A DNA stretch of 64,000 nt, taken from Polytrichum commune. Lineage: Eukaryota; Streptophyta; Polytrichopsida; Polytrichales; Polytrichaceae. The notes beneath the pieces were generated by a model. It was not told where the DNA came from and did not search any database. It saw only the letters and a list, made by a program, of their open reading frames with translations. The stretch covers positions 932,501-996,500 of the forward strand of contig OX485808.1 in assembly GCA_950295325.1 (NCBI GenBank). The letters run 5' to 3'. Positions within the stretch are counted from its first letter, which is position 1. Each line of letters opens with the position of its first letter. Made by a program: the position numbers and the translations under genes. This document shows positions 1 to 11,852 of the stretch, in pieces.

Positions 1-188
1 ATCGAAAAGCTCCAAGTTCGGACTAATAGTTGGGAAAATGAAAGTTGCAATGATCATTCTTAGATTCTCGATAAGTTGTTGAGTGTGTTAAGGAAGTCCA
101 TGGCAGGCCTTATCATACAAGCTCATATGTTTGTGACATGTGTCGCCTTGCTATGGGTTATAGCAAGGCTCCTTGTGTACAATATATA

Positions 189-555
189 TACTAAATGTTG
201 TATATATTTTCAACAATTCTATTTGCCTTGCTCAATACTATTTGTAAACTGTCCATTTAGTATCACCAACACTGAATGTAAACCTAACATTATTTGTCAT
301 TCCTTCTAAATTTCTTTAGGCATTGTAGATTTACAATGTTGCGATTCTTGTCACTTACTAAGTGATTTTTCATCTAGTTTTCAATTATCCATGACAACAT
401 TCCATCATAGAAATGTTAGGATGCAGAATATACCAAAGCTTGTTTGAATAACTGGCATTTGGATGAACTAAAAGTAAGTTCGGATGACAATACTTGTAAA
501 CTTATTCATAATAAGTGTTATTAATATCATATGACACTAAATACGATGTTTAGTG
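189..555 (-). mobile_element. MITE-like repeat with CACTAAATA palindromic end, copy 1
   Basis: This segment is the diverged reverse complement of 51807-52196. Its right end (535-555) is the near-palindrome CACTAAATACGATGTTTAGTG minus one mismatch, and its left end begins with the related TACTAAATG. Shared blocks inside include a stretch on AAATAATGTTAGG and one on CAACATTGTAAATCTA, read on the minus strand. No coding capacity is seen. The termini suggest a non-autonomous DNA transposon, possibly CACTA-type, with a TA target duplication; that classification is inference. Confidence 0.6.
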
Positions 556-2618
556 TAGTGCTTATGGTCTAAAGCTTCAAACTCCACAAATTGTTGATTG
601 GAGTTGTTGCAACACATTTTCACTTGGAACGGTCTCCAGATAATGCTATGTTATAATTTTTTCCATCTCCAACACTTGTTGATGTTTGGGATGTCAAGTT
701 TCAACATTGTAGAGGATGCTCTACTTCATCTTTATTAGTGCTAGAAAGTAGTTTCCATGTGGGATTCAAGCCTCAACCAATGTGAGGATGACACGTGGCA
801 TGATTTGAATAGACAATAGTTAGTTTACGTCAAAGTACATGGGTACATGTGGTGAGGTTGGTGTGTCACTATTCCCAACAATTCCGAGACGGTGGACACA
901 AAACGATGAGGTAGCATGCATGAGGGTCAACTTAGACCATGTATAAGATCATGTCCAAGTGATTCAATAGCCATATGCACGGTTGCAATAGCTAGGTTGG
1001 CACGAGAGTACAAAGCTATTGCATAAAGGGGGGGTCATTTGAAACGCAAGTAAACAACTTATTTGGATGCCAAAGTGCCACATGTCTCCACGCGATTGGT
1101 TGATGGTCTCCAAAGATGACGTGGAAACGGAAGTTAGGCCCAATTGGACCTGAATGGACGGTACTCCTATCCTCATCAAGAGCAAGACGAGATAGATCAT
1201 CCGGGGTAAGGATCAGCTCCACTTTCGGTTTCCGATCATCCATCGCTGGCCACATCGCCGAATTTAGTCGAGATTGTCCAGATCTCGACAAATGGCGTTC
1301 ATCGAGACAAATCGGAGCTCGTAGTATCATTGTCCGGGCCTCCTCCGCTAACATAACAAGTTCGTCCAACTTGACGTCGGTAAGTGTCACAAGAGATTTC
1401 GAGGGCCGTTCCTCCTGCGCGCTCTTCTTTCGCTCTTTCTTTCCTTGAGGCTCTTGCTTCTAAATTTCACGTGACAATCTGTCCTCGCCAATTCTTTCCT
1501 GCGGCTGCGGAGTAGACAGGTTAGGGTAGGTTTCATCGCCACACAGTTTGACCGCTCGGAGCAGATTTACTTCTGTGTGTTTCCTGTGATTTTGTTCAGG
1601 TGGAGTTGGAGAGGTGCGTGGAGAAGTTTTGCGTTGGTTTTGAGGTAAGCATACGATTTTTTGGATGGCATTGTGTGTTGGGGATTGACCTACAGTGAAT
1701 CATCCTGTAGCTGGATGATTGTGGTGATGAAAATTGTGTATGCTTGTGTTGTGCCATTGATTGTTGCTGGTGGTTGGATGAGCTCCTGGAGTTCGTTCTC
1801 ATGGCGTCGTTTTTTTTCCCCTTCACTTATTGAATTTCCTTGCTGGAGAGTATAGGGAGGAAGACTGAGGCACAGAATTTTGGATGAGCAGTTGCGTCTC
1901 CCCTGTTCTTTGCAGGAGCTGACCTAATTGACCTAATTGTTGAGGCTGTGTCTTTGCCCTTACCGATTAGAGCGTAGTTGTTTTCGGGAGGTTTGTGTAT
2001 CAATGGCTGGTTGTGACGATGGCAACGAGGGTAGTTTAAATTTGATTCTAAAGGGATCATAAATAAATTTGAGCCAAAGTTTGTACCTGATTGCGGATGA
2101 TCAACTGCGAGTCATATTGCCAGAAATCCTAATATGTTGTGCTCTGTTGTGTTCTTAGTATCGTCTGCATTTCGCATTGTAGAGCGAAGTGCGTGGAGAT
2201 CACATAGGGCTATTCTTTTCACTAAATGCTATTTATTTCTGGATGATTTTCTTGACTGTTGCACTTTGGTGTGTGCTACACAAGGTTCTTTGCTAGATAG
2301 TGAGTTATATCCTCAAGTGCATTTGGATATGGATGCATTTTGAACATGGAGCTATGATCCAGCAGAAACCACAAAATCTCTCCTCCTGAGATCTAAATCG
2401 GGAGGTTTATGAGGTTGGATTGTATGTGAATGCGTTCGGGTACGGTCTACTCAAATCCCGTCATGAGTGTACTGTTGATGTTTTTTAGTGGAGAAGTGTC
2501 TGCAATCCTACACAGATTGTGGATGTTTTTTAGTGGAACAGATGAGCTGACTCTTTTAGGTTGATGATGTTTCAGGTACTTTTGAGCTTGAAAATTGTAG
2601 GTGAAAAGGCTTAGCTAG
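556..2618 (+). promoter_or_regulatory. Upstream region and probable spliced 5' leader of the EF-hand gene
   Basis: Up to about 1080 the stretch is AT-rich and shows nothing recognisable. From about 1090 to 1550 GC content rises, as in a plant promoter or first exon. A good splice donor (GAG then GTAAGC, intron from 1645) and acceptors at 2573-2575 (TTTCAG) and 2598-2600 (TGTAG) would remove most of 1645-2575, giving a leader intron ahead of the ATG at 2619. This is inferred from splice signals only. A minus-strand ORF at 1016-1390 is discussed under findings. Confidence 0.35.
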
Positions 2619-3944
2619 ATGGGGGGCAGGCTAACCAGAGATGCGGCACCAAGTCGGCCGAGCAAGATAGAGACCCGGATGGTGCAAGCTATGGCGGAGC
2701 GAGCACAGTCTGGGAAGTTTGGGTTAAAGTCTTTCAACAGCATCATCATGAAATTCCCCAAAATTGATAAATCCTTTCAAGATGTCAGAGCGGTGTTCAA
2801 GAAGTTCGGTAAGCTTCAGACTGGCCTACTGCTCACAGACATGAGCAGAATGAACCAAGCTGATTTTCATTGTAGCATTCACTATCTGAAATTGCTGTGT
2901 ACTAATAGTTGCGTTTTGCACCGCAGATGCGAATGGTAATGGTTCCATAGATTTGGACGAGTTGCAGCTATGCTTCAAAGAGCTACAAGTAAGCTTTGGA
3001 TCTGAAGAAGTTCAGGCGTTTTATGCAGAATGTGATATGGATTCCAGCCACGGGATTGACTTCAAAGAATTCATTGTAGTTCTGGCCCTTGTTTATCTTC
3101 TGGGAGCCCCACCAACTAGTAGCGGGGCTAGTAGCCAAGGCGAAATTCATGTATCCTTTCAATGCAAACGTGCTCAGGGAGTGCAGGGAATGAATTTCAG
3201 AAGTTCTATTCTATTATTTCAAGGAATTGTAACGGGGTTTTGAGACATGGAACGGCCCTCAAACCTTACGAGCTTTCAAGTAAAGGTGACAGCAAGGAAC
3301 AATCATCATAATTAATGAAAAATTGAAGGGGCTTAGTCATAGATGAACTACCAGTCTGACATTAGTTGTGCAACTATTTATAAGCCACTTCAAAGTGCCG
3401 CCACTTAACAGCAATTGGTTAAACGCGGTGAAGGGTTTTAATATGACCAATATTCTTCTCTGTTGAATGTAATGACCTTGACCCTGAGGTAACACAGAAA
3501 TCAAGGATTGGATTACCACAGCTGGAAACCACATTCGACACTATTGTAGAAGCGTTTGTGTTTTTTGACCGAGACAAAGATGGATATGTGAGCAAGGATG
3601 AGTTGGTTGGTGCCATCAATGAAATATCTCCTGGCAAGCAGGGAGCCAGAATTGGAATGCAGAGATTTGGTGAGCTCTTGACCAATGCCTAACCATGCAA
3701 TTCCATTCTTGTTCACAGTAAGTCTAACTAAGTTGTACAATGAAGGATTGCAGAGAAAGCTGGCAACTCTATGGAGATGACGACCGGTCATGTGTGGAGA
3801 AATTTCTGTCTCTGTGGTTCTGAACTTATTTGTTATGTTGCAGAGGAAATGGATTGGGACAAAGATGGAAAGATCACATTCAAGGAGTTTCTATTTGCGT
3901 TCACGGATTGGGTGGGTCTTGAAGACGAGACAGAAGAAGAATAA
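2619..3944 (+). CDS. Calmodulin-like EF-hand Ca2+-binding protein (CML21-like), 4 exons
   Basis: Exons are read at 2619-2808, 2927-3150, 3498-3669 and 3844-3944, all with GT-AG introns and compatible phases, giving 228 residues. Four EF-hand loops are visible: residues 64-75 (DANGNGSIDLDE), 100-111 (DMDSSHGIDFKE, with His instead of Gly at loop position 6), 162-173 (DRDKDGYVSKDE) and 199-210 (DWDKDGKITFKE). Loops 1, 3 and 4 keep canonical Asp and Glu ligands; loop 2 may bind weakly. The N-terminus starts MGGRLT, a possible N-myristoylation signal that would place the protein at membranes. The segment LKSFNSIIMKFPKID and the ending FAFTDWVG match what I recall of the Arabidopsis CML21 family, as does the length. 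Such proteins act as Ca2+ sensors; the target is unknown. The ATG is the first in frame after a spliced leader. The end of exon 2 (GTATCC donor) is the least certain boundary. Confidence 0.88.
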
Positions 3945-5655
3945 AGAAACACTGGTAGCTCATGATGTACTTCTGCACCATTTTACTGTATGGGTTCAGG
4001 ATAGCGTTGGCTTGTACCATAGTCAGTTTTTACCCTGCCAACAAATCTTTTCATGTATTTCTCTGTTGATGTTGGGTTGTGGATAGGTAGTTGCTATACA
4101 GTTGATTCACAAACGAAAGCATGAGGTGTGGAAAAAAACTTTTACTTAACCCTTTGAAGTACAGGTTAATAAGGTTCAGCCACAGGGCAAATGTGGTTTT
4201 ATTAGTCATCCACATCTTCGCAATTGTTTACTGGTACTTTGAGAAGCAGCTTCCTTGTTTGTACAGTAGCAAGTTTCAGGCAGCAGTCACTTCCAATCTC
4301 AAGGATTAAATTGTTTGTGCAAATCGCAACATTATGTATCACTGCAATACTACATTCAAATTGAAGCAGAAAGTACTTTCTTGTCTTTCTGCCATTGGCT
4401 TGTTTCTATGTTTCATGATCTTCTCAATCATCTCCATTCCCCTGGTTGCAGTATGTGAGGATGGGATCATGTTTGCATGCAATATGACTAGCACCATAGG
4501 AGTTTTATGGTTCTAAGAAACTGTTTTTTATGGATTCTATTGAAACTGTCACAACCTTGGCAATCTATGCATCACAAAAGAAAATGAGTTGAATCATTGA
4601 CCTGACTAAACATGGGAAGCAAACTTGTGATGGCACTAGGGCAAAGGAGAAGTCCTTGAGAAGAAGGTTGCTCTCTTATAAGGTAAGCGGGTCTGAAATG
4701 GACACTTTTCTCTCTGCACCCACTTCTCATTGGATGTGAACATGCAATTAGTGCGCAATATGTCTCAAAATGTGTCAACTATTCTAGGCTTGACAATCAA
4801 TATATTTGGAATCAATACATAGATGATATATTACAGTGGACCTGTGTGAATCTTTTAAAGAAAGTGAAAATTCCACTTCAATAATGGATCCATTTGAACT
4901 CCAGGAAAAATGAGTAAAATGGCTATGGCCTCCATTTGGATTTGCTAATCATCTCGTACTAACCCAGTGTTCAATATCCTACGAGTGGGAGCAACGTTGG
5001 TATCTTCTTTTGTCATTCCAAGTATGGTTAGTGGGCCCAACTCGATTACTAATCTCAAATGGACACCTATGACACCTATATTTTAGTGGTGTATAATTAT
5101 GTAAGGATCTAGGAACCGACACCAAAAAAACATCATGTATTTAGAAGAGATTGGACAACATGCTCATTCTAGGCACAATAGTTAACTTAATTGGGAGGAC
5201 CTATATGATCAATTAATAACAATGACATAGACTCATCATTTCTGACAATGCGTAAGATATTCATACGAGCTCTGAAAATTACGAGGAAAGTAGGTGGAGT
5301 ATGTGGGTGTTATTTGGTTTTTTTTTTCATGTTCTCCAACCTCTACCAATTAGATTTACACAACAAAACTCGTGTTGCATTAGCAAATCACGATGAAACA
5401 TCTGCAAAAATTGGATTGAAAATCAAACTTCCCCTTATTTAGTTATGGTTATTGGAAGTGCATGTTTGTTGATTTCTTACCCTAGATACACAGGTCCTCC
5501 CAATTGTGTTCACGATTGAGTATAGAGTAGTTCTTAATATTTGAAAACGTAGTCCAATCTCTTTTAAACATGATCCACACCGAACCACACAACAACCAAA
5601 TCTAGGGGTCCGAATAAGAAAATGAGCCACTTAAGATCCATCTACCTTACAGACA
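3945..5655. other. 3' flank of the EF-hand gene, no other gene seen
   Basis: Roughly the first 300-500 bases are likely 3' UTR. The rest is AT-rich with short ORFs only. The part from 4600 to 5640 shares wording with 7870-8215 and 52200-52480 (for example, a phrase near ACCCACTTCTC and another near TAGTCCAATCTCTT), so it probably includes remnants of a dispersed repeat. No splice-consistent protein was found. Confidence 0.4.
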
Positions 5656-5800
5656 CACTTTGTTGTTGTTTTTGAGACAAAAGACCAACAGGCCAGCACC
5701 AAAGCATAGGAGGCAGTTGACCACCTAGCAAGTTTTTCGTCAAGTGAAGAGAAGATTTCACAACCGGGAATTGAACTGCCAACCTCTTCCTTACAGACAC
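5656..5800 (-). mobile_element. tRNA-related SINE candidate, copy A (partial)
   Basis: On the minus strand this segment contains TTGGCAGTTCAATTCCCGG, which resembles an RNA polymerase III B box (GGTTCAAnnCC), followed by GAAATCTTCTCTTC. The same words recur at 15345-15430. The left part mentions a phrase around GGCCAACAGG that resembles the 3' body of the other copies. It appears truncated and lacks a clear tail. Family assignment rests on the B-box-like core and the recurrence in this window. Confidence 0.4.
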
Positions 5801-7452
5801 ACTTTGGATTTGCTATTCATCTCGTACTAATTGTGTGTTTCATATCCTACAAAAGTTGGTGCAGATTCAAAGGGTGTCCATTTACCCAACTTACCTTATT
5901 TATTGCATTTTGACCTCGACATGACATCTATCCATGCATATTTTTATACGTCGATATCGGCACTTGTGAAGGTGAAGTTGCCACTCTGTTGATCGACCCC
6001 ACCATCATTTACTTACTTTTAGGCACAGATTCCTCAGAACCTCTAACTTACAATCTGAAACTAGACTGGTAGGCAATGCGGACAAGGTAAAGAGCAAAAA
6101 GCACAAATCGGACTCTTATGTCCTACAAATATGCATAGAATTGATCACAACTTATGCTCCCATGAAAGGCTCACGTAGCCATGAGGCGCTAAGGTAGCTT
6201 CATCAATATCACTTCAAGCAATTCCCACATATCCAAATGCACTTTGTGATTAATTTTTTTTAAATAATTGTAGCTGAACAAATGGAAGAGAAAAAATTGC
6301 GGACCAACAAAAATTTATTCCCACAAAAGTTTGAATTTACAATATTTTTTCTAAGCATAAAATTATAGACCTATATATTCATGCGCAACTTTGCCCTGGA
6401 ATGAAGCAGATGCTATGTTAATATCGAACTCATGTGTAAGTACTTTGGAAATATTTATTTCTATAATTAGACAAAGACTCCTTAAACCGGCATGTGATGA
6501 GAGTCGTGTGTGCATTAAAAGGCAAGTTGTCATGAACAAAATCTTGTACTAGCTTAGAGAATATTGATTCTGTATATGTCATGCAAAATGGGGGGGAGGG
6601 GGGGCGTCATTGAGGTGTTGTGAACGCCCTCCCATCAACTCGCGCTCTAGGAAGATCTCGGCCGTCAATTGCGATATGAGAGATCTAAAGGCTCTTATGT
6701 TGCCCCAGCTTTTGGCTTCTCTTCCCCTCATGTAGAGCTTGAAAAACTTCACGTTGGATGAAGTCTGCACCTTCATTCACTCATGAATCTAGGATGAAAA
6801 TTTTCAAACTCATTCCTTCAATAAAAAGACTTGTGGAAGAGATGATGCCAACGGCAAGAATCGAATCCCTCCCTCTTCCTTCCCAAAGGTAGAGCCAAGG
6901 GTACTAACCATCAACTCCAAGCCCCTTTTGTTGACCAACCATGAAATGAAATGAAATTTAACTGGTCGTATGATAGCATTTGTGTGGGATTTTGAAGGTT
7001 CCCATAGGGTTCCCAAAGTTCTTGTTGAAGTTCCCAATGAATCAACCCCTTCATCTTGTAAACATTGATTTTTCATCCGCTGAAATTTCATCTGTAGGAA
7101 TTTTTTTCGGGTTGCATGAGAAGTTTCATAGACCGTAGGATGGGGCGCTATGAATGAATAGCTTGGATGTGGTCTACCCACAAAACCACACCCTCCATTC
7201 CTAGCGCTTCAATGACATTGGGGGTGGGGTGTCAGGAATAGATGAGGTTACCTTACTTTCCAAATGACACGTCACAACAATTACACACAAGTGTCTACAA
7301 CGTAGCTAAAACAATCTTTGAAATATGCAACCTTATTGAAATCATCTTTAGATTGTCAAATAATGGTTAGTTCCCATGTAGATTCACCGGGTGGCATCTA
7401 CATTTCCACCAGAATTTGGTGGGTGAGCAACCTACATGGAAACTAACCCTAA
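5801..7452. other. Gene-free AT-rich region
   Basis: Only short, unrelated ORFs are present in all frames. There is a run of G around 6591-6603. I see no repeat ends, RNA gene or protein motif here. Confidence 0.4.
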
Positions 7453-7788
7453 GGGCCCCTTCACACACGAGACTAAAGGCCCGTGACCATTGCATTCTAA
7501 GATCTCATTGATTGAAAAGGCCAAGACCGTCCAAGTTCACTTCACACTAGAAGGTGAAGGCCCGAGGGCCCAAAGAAATTATCATGGATGAAAAGTCTAC
7601 ATAAATTCCTACATGACAAACTACAAATAATGTTTCATGGTCTGCCGGAATTTGTGTTAGGCCCACCTCTAAGAGGTAGGCCTGACGCAAATTCCGCCTG
7701 ACTGTGTTAGTGGTATAATATTTGGATGAGAATAAAGGGCCCTCACAATTATATGGTCACAACCCTTGGCTCATATGTGAAGTGGCCA
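7453..7788. mobile_element. Tourist-type (PIF/Harbinger-like) MITE, 336 bp
   Basis: The element opens with GGGCCCCTTCACACACGAG and closes with TATGTGAAGTGGCCA, an imperfect terminal inverted repeat shared with the elements at 23669-24760, 23717-24215 and 57181-57751. It is flanked by TAA on both sides (7450-7452 and 7789-7791), the 3-bp duplication typical of PIF/Harbinger transposition. Internal words such as CAAATTCC around an inverted AAGGTAGGCC block also recur in the other copies. It carries no coding capacity. Confidence 0.7.
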
Positions 7789-7859
7789 TAAGACTTTTGA
7801 AAAAAAGTTTGGGATGCTTGACAAATAAAATTTGTGTAAAAGAATAGAGAATATCATGT

Positions 7860-8215
7860 TCAAATTCTTATAACTTTTCCACTTCCATCTGCATTAATTT
7901 GTCATAGTTTAAGGTAGATGGGTCTTAAATGGTTACTTTTGTCTACTAACCCACTTCTCTTGGGACATGAAACAAACACTTTGTACAAGATAATTAGCAA
8001 ATCCGAATCAAGGCCGCAGTTGCTTTCCTCATAATTTTAGGTGCTCATATAAAATCCTATTCATTATCAAAGTGATAATTCTTCTATTCATTAATTGGTC
8101 ATATAGGACCCCCCCCCACTGCGCCAATTATGTTGATTGTTGAACCTGTAATGGTAACTTATCATAGTTTAAGCATGTCGTCCAATCTCTTCAATGTTGT
8201 GCAATGAAAACCTCA
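7860..8215. repeat. Dispersed repeat fragment
   Basis: The block 8095-8215 (run of C, then TGTTGATTGTTGAACCT, then a phrase ending in GTCCAATCTCTT) recurs in diverged form at 19185-19290 and 52360-52470. The flank 7900-8040, with ACCCACTTCTCTTGGGACATG, recurs near 4715 and 52240. The copies are too decayed to define ends or class. No protein is encoded. Confidence 0.45.
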
Positions 8216-8859
8216 ACAACAACCTATTCATCAAATACATTCATGATTCTTGTAAAGATTGTCACTCTTGGCAAGCTTACTCCACAAATTATTCCAATTA
8301 GTGAGGGATGGCTAATAGTGGGTGTGGTAAATTAGTGAAGGTGATGCTAAACTTCTTTACGGTATGAAATTAGTGGCACCACAAGATCTAGGAAGCGTTG
8401 TTCAGCCTAACACTATTCACTGTTCATATCAGCATTATTCACTGAAGTACGCGCATTTTACACTATTCACTAACAAGCATGTGTTTCCATATTTTCTTTT
8501 TTACCACTCTACAAACATTTTAGAGCATGCACTACTTTCTTGAAATCTATGGTAAATGATTATATATTCATGCATTTAGTATCACTCAATAAAAACTTCA
8601 GCCCTTAATAACTTTGAAGGTAAATAGTGCATGCTTTGGGAATTAGCACCACCCTCACTAATTGGGATAATTAGTGTAGGCATGATCTTGAAAGGCGATC
8701 CATTCTTGAATTCTTGAATCACAGACTTCTCAATGAACAACAAGGTGGATCAATTATGAGAGAAAACATTAATATTCTTCGAACTTCTTGTGAAAACTGG
8801 CAATCCAAGAGAATTACATCTCTTAACATGTCATTCGGTCTAGTAGAAGATCATCACGA
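8216..8859. other. Gene-free region
   Basis: Short ORFs only. One of 86 codons starts at 8714 but shows no known motif. It overlaps the start of the tandem duplication beyond the germin-like gene. Confidence 0.35.
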
Positions 8860-9625
8860 ATGCGAAGTTCTTGCTGACGAACACTTGCGTCAAGATTGCT
8901 GGAGCTCTAGTCCGCATGTTGCAGATGCGACAGTATCGAGGATTTCAATTCTTCAAACGCAAATGGTCACATAAGTAATATCACGGCTTCAAGCGAAACA
9001 CCGAAATTAGCTGCGGCAAGATGTTCGTAAACCACTTCAAACCCATGCAGTCAACGATTTGTTGAGTTTTATACAATGCAGATTTCAGTAACTACGAGGC
9101 TGCGACACGCATGAACTGGCACAGCGTCCAAGCATGCGCGGGCAATGCGGCCGATTCTTCAAAAACAAAAGAATTGATGTATACGGAGAGGTAACAGCAC
9201 GAGCTAAGAATACATGCATCTGAGAACGTCGGATTTCTTAATGCACGTACGAGGTTGCTCTTAGAATTTTACTGTGGACGCTGAGTGAGGCAATTCAGGA
9301 GATTTACAGCATTACATCATGAACGCGAAGGCTCTCATTGAGGAATACTTACGCCAAGACCGATGTACTGGGCTCAGTCGCGGAAATTGTCACCATTGCA
9401 ATATCCAATTCTTCAGAGACAAAGGTCACCTACGTTGATCCAAGGTTTCATTGCGAAACAACAAGCCTACGATGAGATATGAACAAACTGCTTCAAGATG
9501 AGCAACAATTATCGTACAACGAGGCTGCGAAATGAGAATTGTAATGAACTGGCACAACGTCCACATGAATAACTTACTATGCGCGGCCAATGTGGCCAGT
9601 GGTGTTCACATACAAAAGAATGATC
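8860..9625. repeat. Diverged tandem duplication downstream of the germin-like gene
   Basis: Two blocks align: about 8880-9175 and about 9340-9625. Shared words include ACGAGGCTGCGA, ATGAACTGGCACA, CAATTCTTCA and AAAGAATGA in the same order, with a period near 430-450 bases. The second block runs to the 3' end of the germin-like gene on the minus strand, so the duplicated unit may be 3' UTR sequence. It could be the scar of a lost tandem germin-like copy, but no coding remnant was found. Confidence 0.5.
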
Positions 9626-9663
9626 TACCCATAGCTGGAGCTCTCTTGCATTCGTACAACAAT

Positions 9664-10317
9664 CTACATAGCGGGCTGGAACACCTTCTTGATCTTCTGG
9701 ACCTCGTCGGTGGAGATACCGAAGCCCTTGGATAGAACCTCGTCCTTGATAGCGGGGGTTGATCCGAAGAGAGCAGATGGAATGAGCTGGACACCAGGGT
9801 TCTGGCCGTTAAGGACCGACACGGATGCAGCGTGTCCACCTCCAACGTTGAGCTGGAAGTGCACAAGACCTCTGGGGAAGAGCCACACGTCTCCCTTCTT
9901 CAAGGTTGCGGAGAACAACATGCCTGCGGTGTCAACGAAGCCGACGAGGATCTCACCCTTGATAACGTAGATAACCTCCGAGGCTCGGGCGTGGGTGTGA
10001 GGAGGCACGAGACCGCCCTTGGCATAGTCGAACCTGGCAAGAGAAAGTCCCTGAGTGTTGAGAGCAGGATAATTGACGCCAGCGAAGCCAGGGGTGATTC
10101 CGATACCGAGGGGGCCGATGGCGGCGGGGTTTCTCAAACCGCTGAACAAGAAGTCGGAGGAGACCACGGTGGCAGCGCTCTTGCAAGGCAGGCCGTTGAG
10201 CAGGACGGTGCTCTTCAAGTCGGCGACGCAGTAGTCGTTGATAGGATCAGCGTCTGTGGCAACTCCTACTGACACGAACATGGCCACGACCAAGATAGCT
10301 AAGAGGAACTTCGCCAT
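9664..10317 (-). CDS. Germin-like protein (cupin), 217 aa, intronless
   Basis: A secreted single-cupin protein. Residues 1-21 form a signal peptide (hydrophobic core LLAILVVAMFVSVGVA). Cys30 and Cys45 are placed for the conserved N-terminal disulfide. Germin box 1 (GGLVPPHTHARASEVIYVIKG cut at both ends) supplies His107, His109 and Glu114; box 2 (GDVWLFPRGLVHFQLN) supplies His153. Together these form the Mn-binding site of the family. Length matches the usual 210-225 residues. Germin-like proteins are apoplastic oligomers; some have superoxide dismutase or oxalate oxidase activity, and the sequence does not say which applies here. The start at 10317 was chosen over the upstream in-frame ATG at 10350 because the signal peptide begins there. 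The gene is divergent from its paralog at 11853. A TATA-like TATTTAAA lies at 10417-10424 on the minus strand. Confidence 0.93.
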   Translation of the reverse strand: MAKFLLAILVVAMFVSVGVATDADPINDYCVADLKSTVLLNGLPCKSAATVVSSDFLFSGLRNPAAIGPLGIGITPGFAGVNYPALNTQGLSLARFDYAKGGLVPPHTHARASEVIYVIKGEILVGFVDTAGMLFSATLKKGDVWLFPRGLVHFQLNVGGGHAASVSVLNGQNPGVQLIPSALFGSTPAIKDEVLSKGFGISTDEVQKIKKVFQPAM

Positions 10318-11852
10318 TGTAGCAAGCTGGCTTTCGAACAGCACTTGCACAGAGCAAGCAATGTGTCGAAGATGAGGTACTGATCAGCAGGCTCTCTGAA
10401 AGTTTCGACGGAGATGTTTAAATACTGTGTCGACATCTGCGGGAGAGGACGATCCGCCGAGTCCACCTTTACAGTCCACGATCGGGTCCCACATATCCTG
10501 CAATTACAAATAGTAATATTCACCTGCAATCACCTCTGCTGATGGTTTCACATCAACTACTCTGGATGCGGTTGAGAACGTCGGCATACTTACCTTTCAA
10601 GACCACAGGGTAAATAGCAAGCGGCAACGGCGGTCGATTCTTCGTGGAAGCCGATTCACCTCCAAGCCCATAGCCACCATATCTTCTACATATTGGCATG
10701 GACGTACCAGGTGAGGCCAATCAACTAATGGTCTCTCAGAAGAATTGTGGAGTTTGGAATGTTGAACGGAGTCCGCAGAATCATACTTTCATGCTCAATA
10801 CAATTAAAATTTCGTTGCGGTGCTTAATTCGCATGAGTCACTCTCATGTCGACATTGCCATTAAGAATTTACTGGAGAACTTGAAGTTACTGGGTGGATC
10901 TAGTGCTTTCTCCGCAAAAACCGCGCGAGTTGAGGAATGGAACATTCTTTATCACTGCGGAGAGACAGAAGTTTCTTTCTGCAAACTTGTCTTCAGTTCA
11001 CACATTCCGGAGCTCACTCCTAGTTTCCCGTCGTTTTTAAATCGTCCTTCGAAGGTCATAAAATCGAAGGGTCAAACCATGATGATGATCCAAAACGTTA
11101 GGCCCCAAGCGTACCCGAGTGAACTCAAAATGCTGCTCTAAAGGTAAATACGTTCATTTTCTAGAATGTATGGTACTTAGTCTAATATTACAGTCATTGG
11201 AGGTTCGACTGAATTTAGTTTGATGACCAATGAATAACCTTATCATCCTCACATGAACTTCCTGCTGCAATGTAAACGGTTTTGGTAGTTATCGTGAAGT
11301 TACGCTAGCCTGATTTGCAGTTGATGGAAATAAGTGACACACGGTAAAGTCGAGCCACAAACAGTTACAGAGAAAACTCCTCTTCAACTGTCCGATCGTT
11401 GAATCGGACGTCTTAAAATAGAATTCAATTCCTCCATTGGTAAAAATAATATTCTCCTGGATAGAGCGTTAATTTATGAGTCAGCAGTGGCAAATTCATC
11501 ATTGATCTAAGGACCAGATGATTACAGATGCTAATCTGCCCTAACTAGTAGATTCGAAGTGGTTTTTATCTTCTCTCATGTGGAGGCTGCCAGGCTGCCT
11601 CCAACGTGCAGACATTTCCACCAGAGAAATAAAAGGAGAGGAAGCTCCCCAGCCAGCGTACTAACTCGAAGGACGACGTCACCTGCTAATAAATGCATGC
11701 CGACATATACCCTCAGCCGCCAGCATCGTCGATTGGTGTCGCTGCAGCGAAATTGATAGTCAAGTTTTGGTACCTGCGTGCGGAAGTTTTAGCGACCAAG
11801 GAACAACACCGGCGAGTTTCTTTAGTAAGTTTTGTGCAAATATTCTGTAGAG
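10318..11852. promoter_or_regulatory. Shared intergenic region of two divergent germin-like genes
   Basis: About 1.5 kb separate the two start codons. On the minus strand TATTTAAA (10417-10424) sits about 100 bases before the first gene. On the plus strand AATAAAAGG (about 11627-11635) lies about 220 bases before the second, and GACGTCAC (11675-11682), an ACGT-core site of the bZIP type, and ATGCATGC (about 11693-11700), an RY-like site, follow it. A 147-codon ORF at 10698-11141 has no recognised motif and is probably chance. Whether the region acts bidirectionally is unknown. Confidence 0.45.

Noticed and set aside
10698-11141. A 147-codon ORF between the two germin-like genes
   Set aside because: No motif, no signal peptide, and it lies in the shared promoter region.
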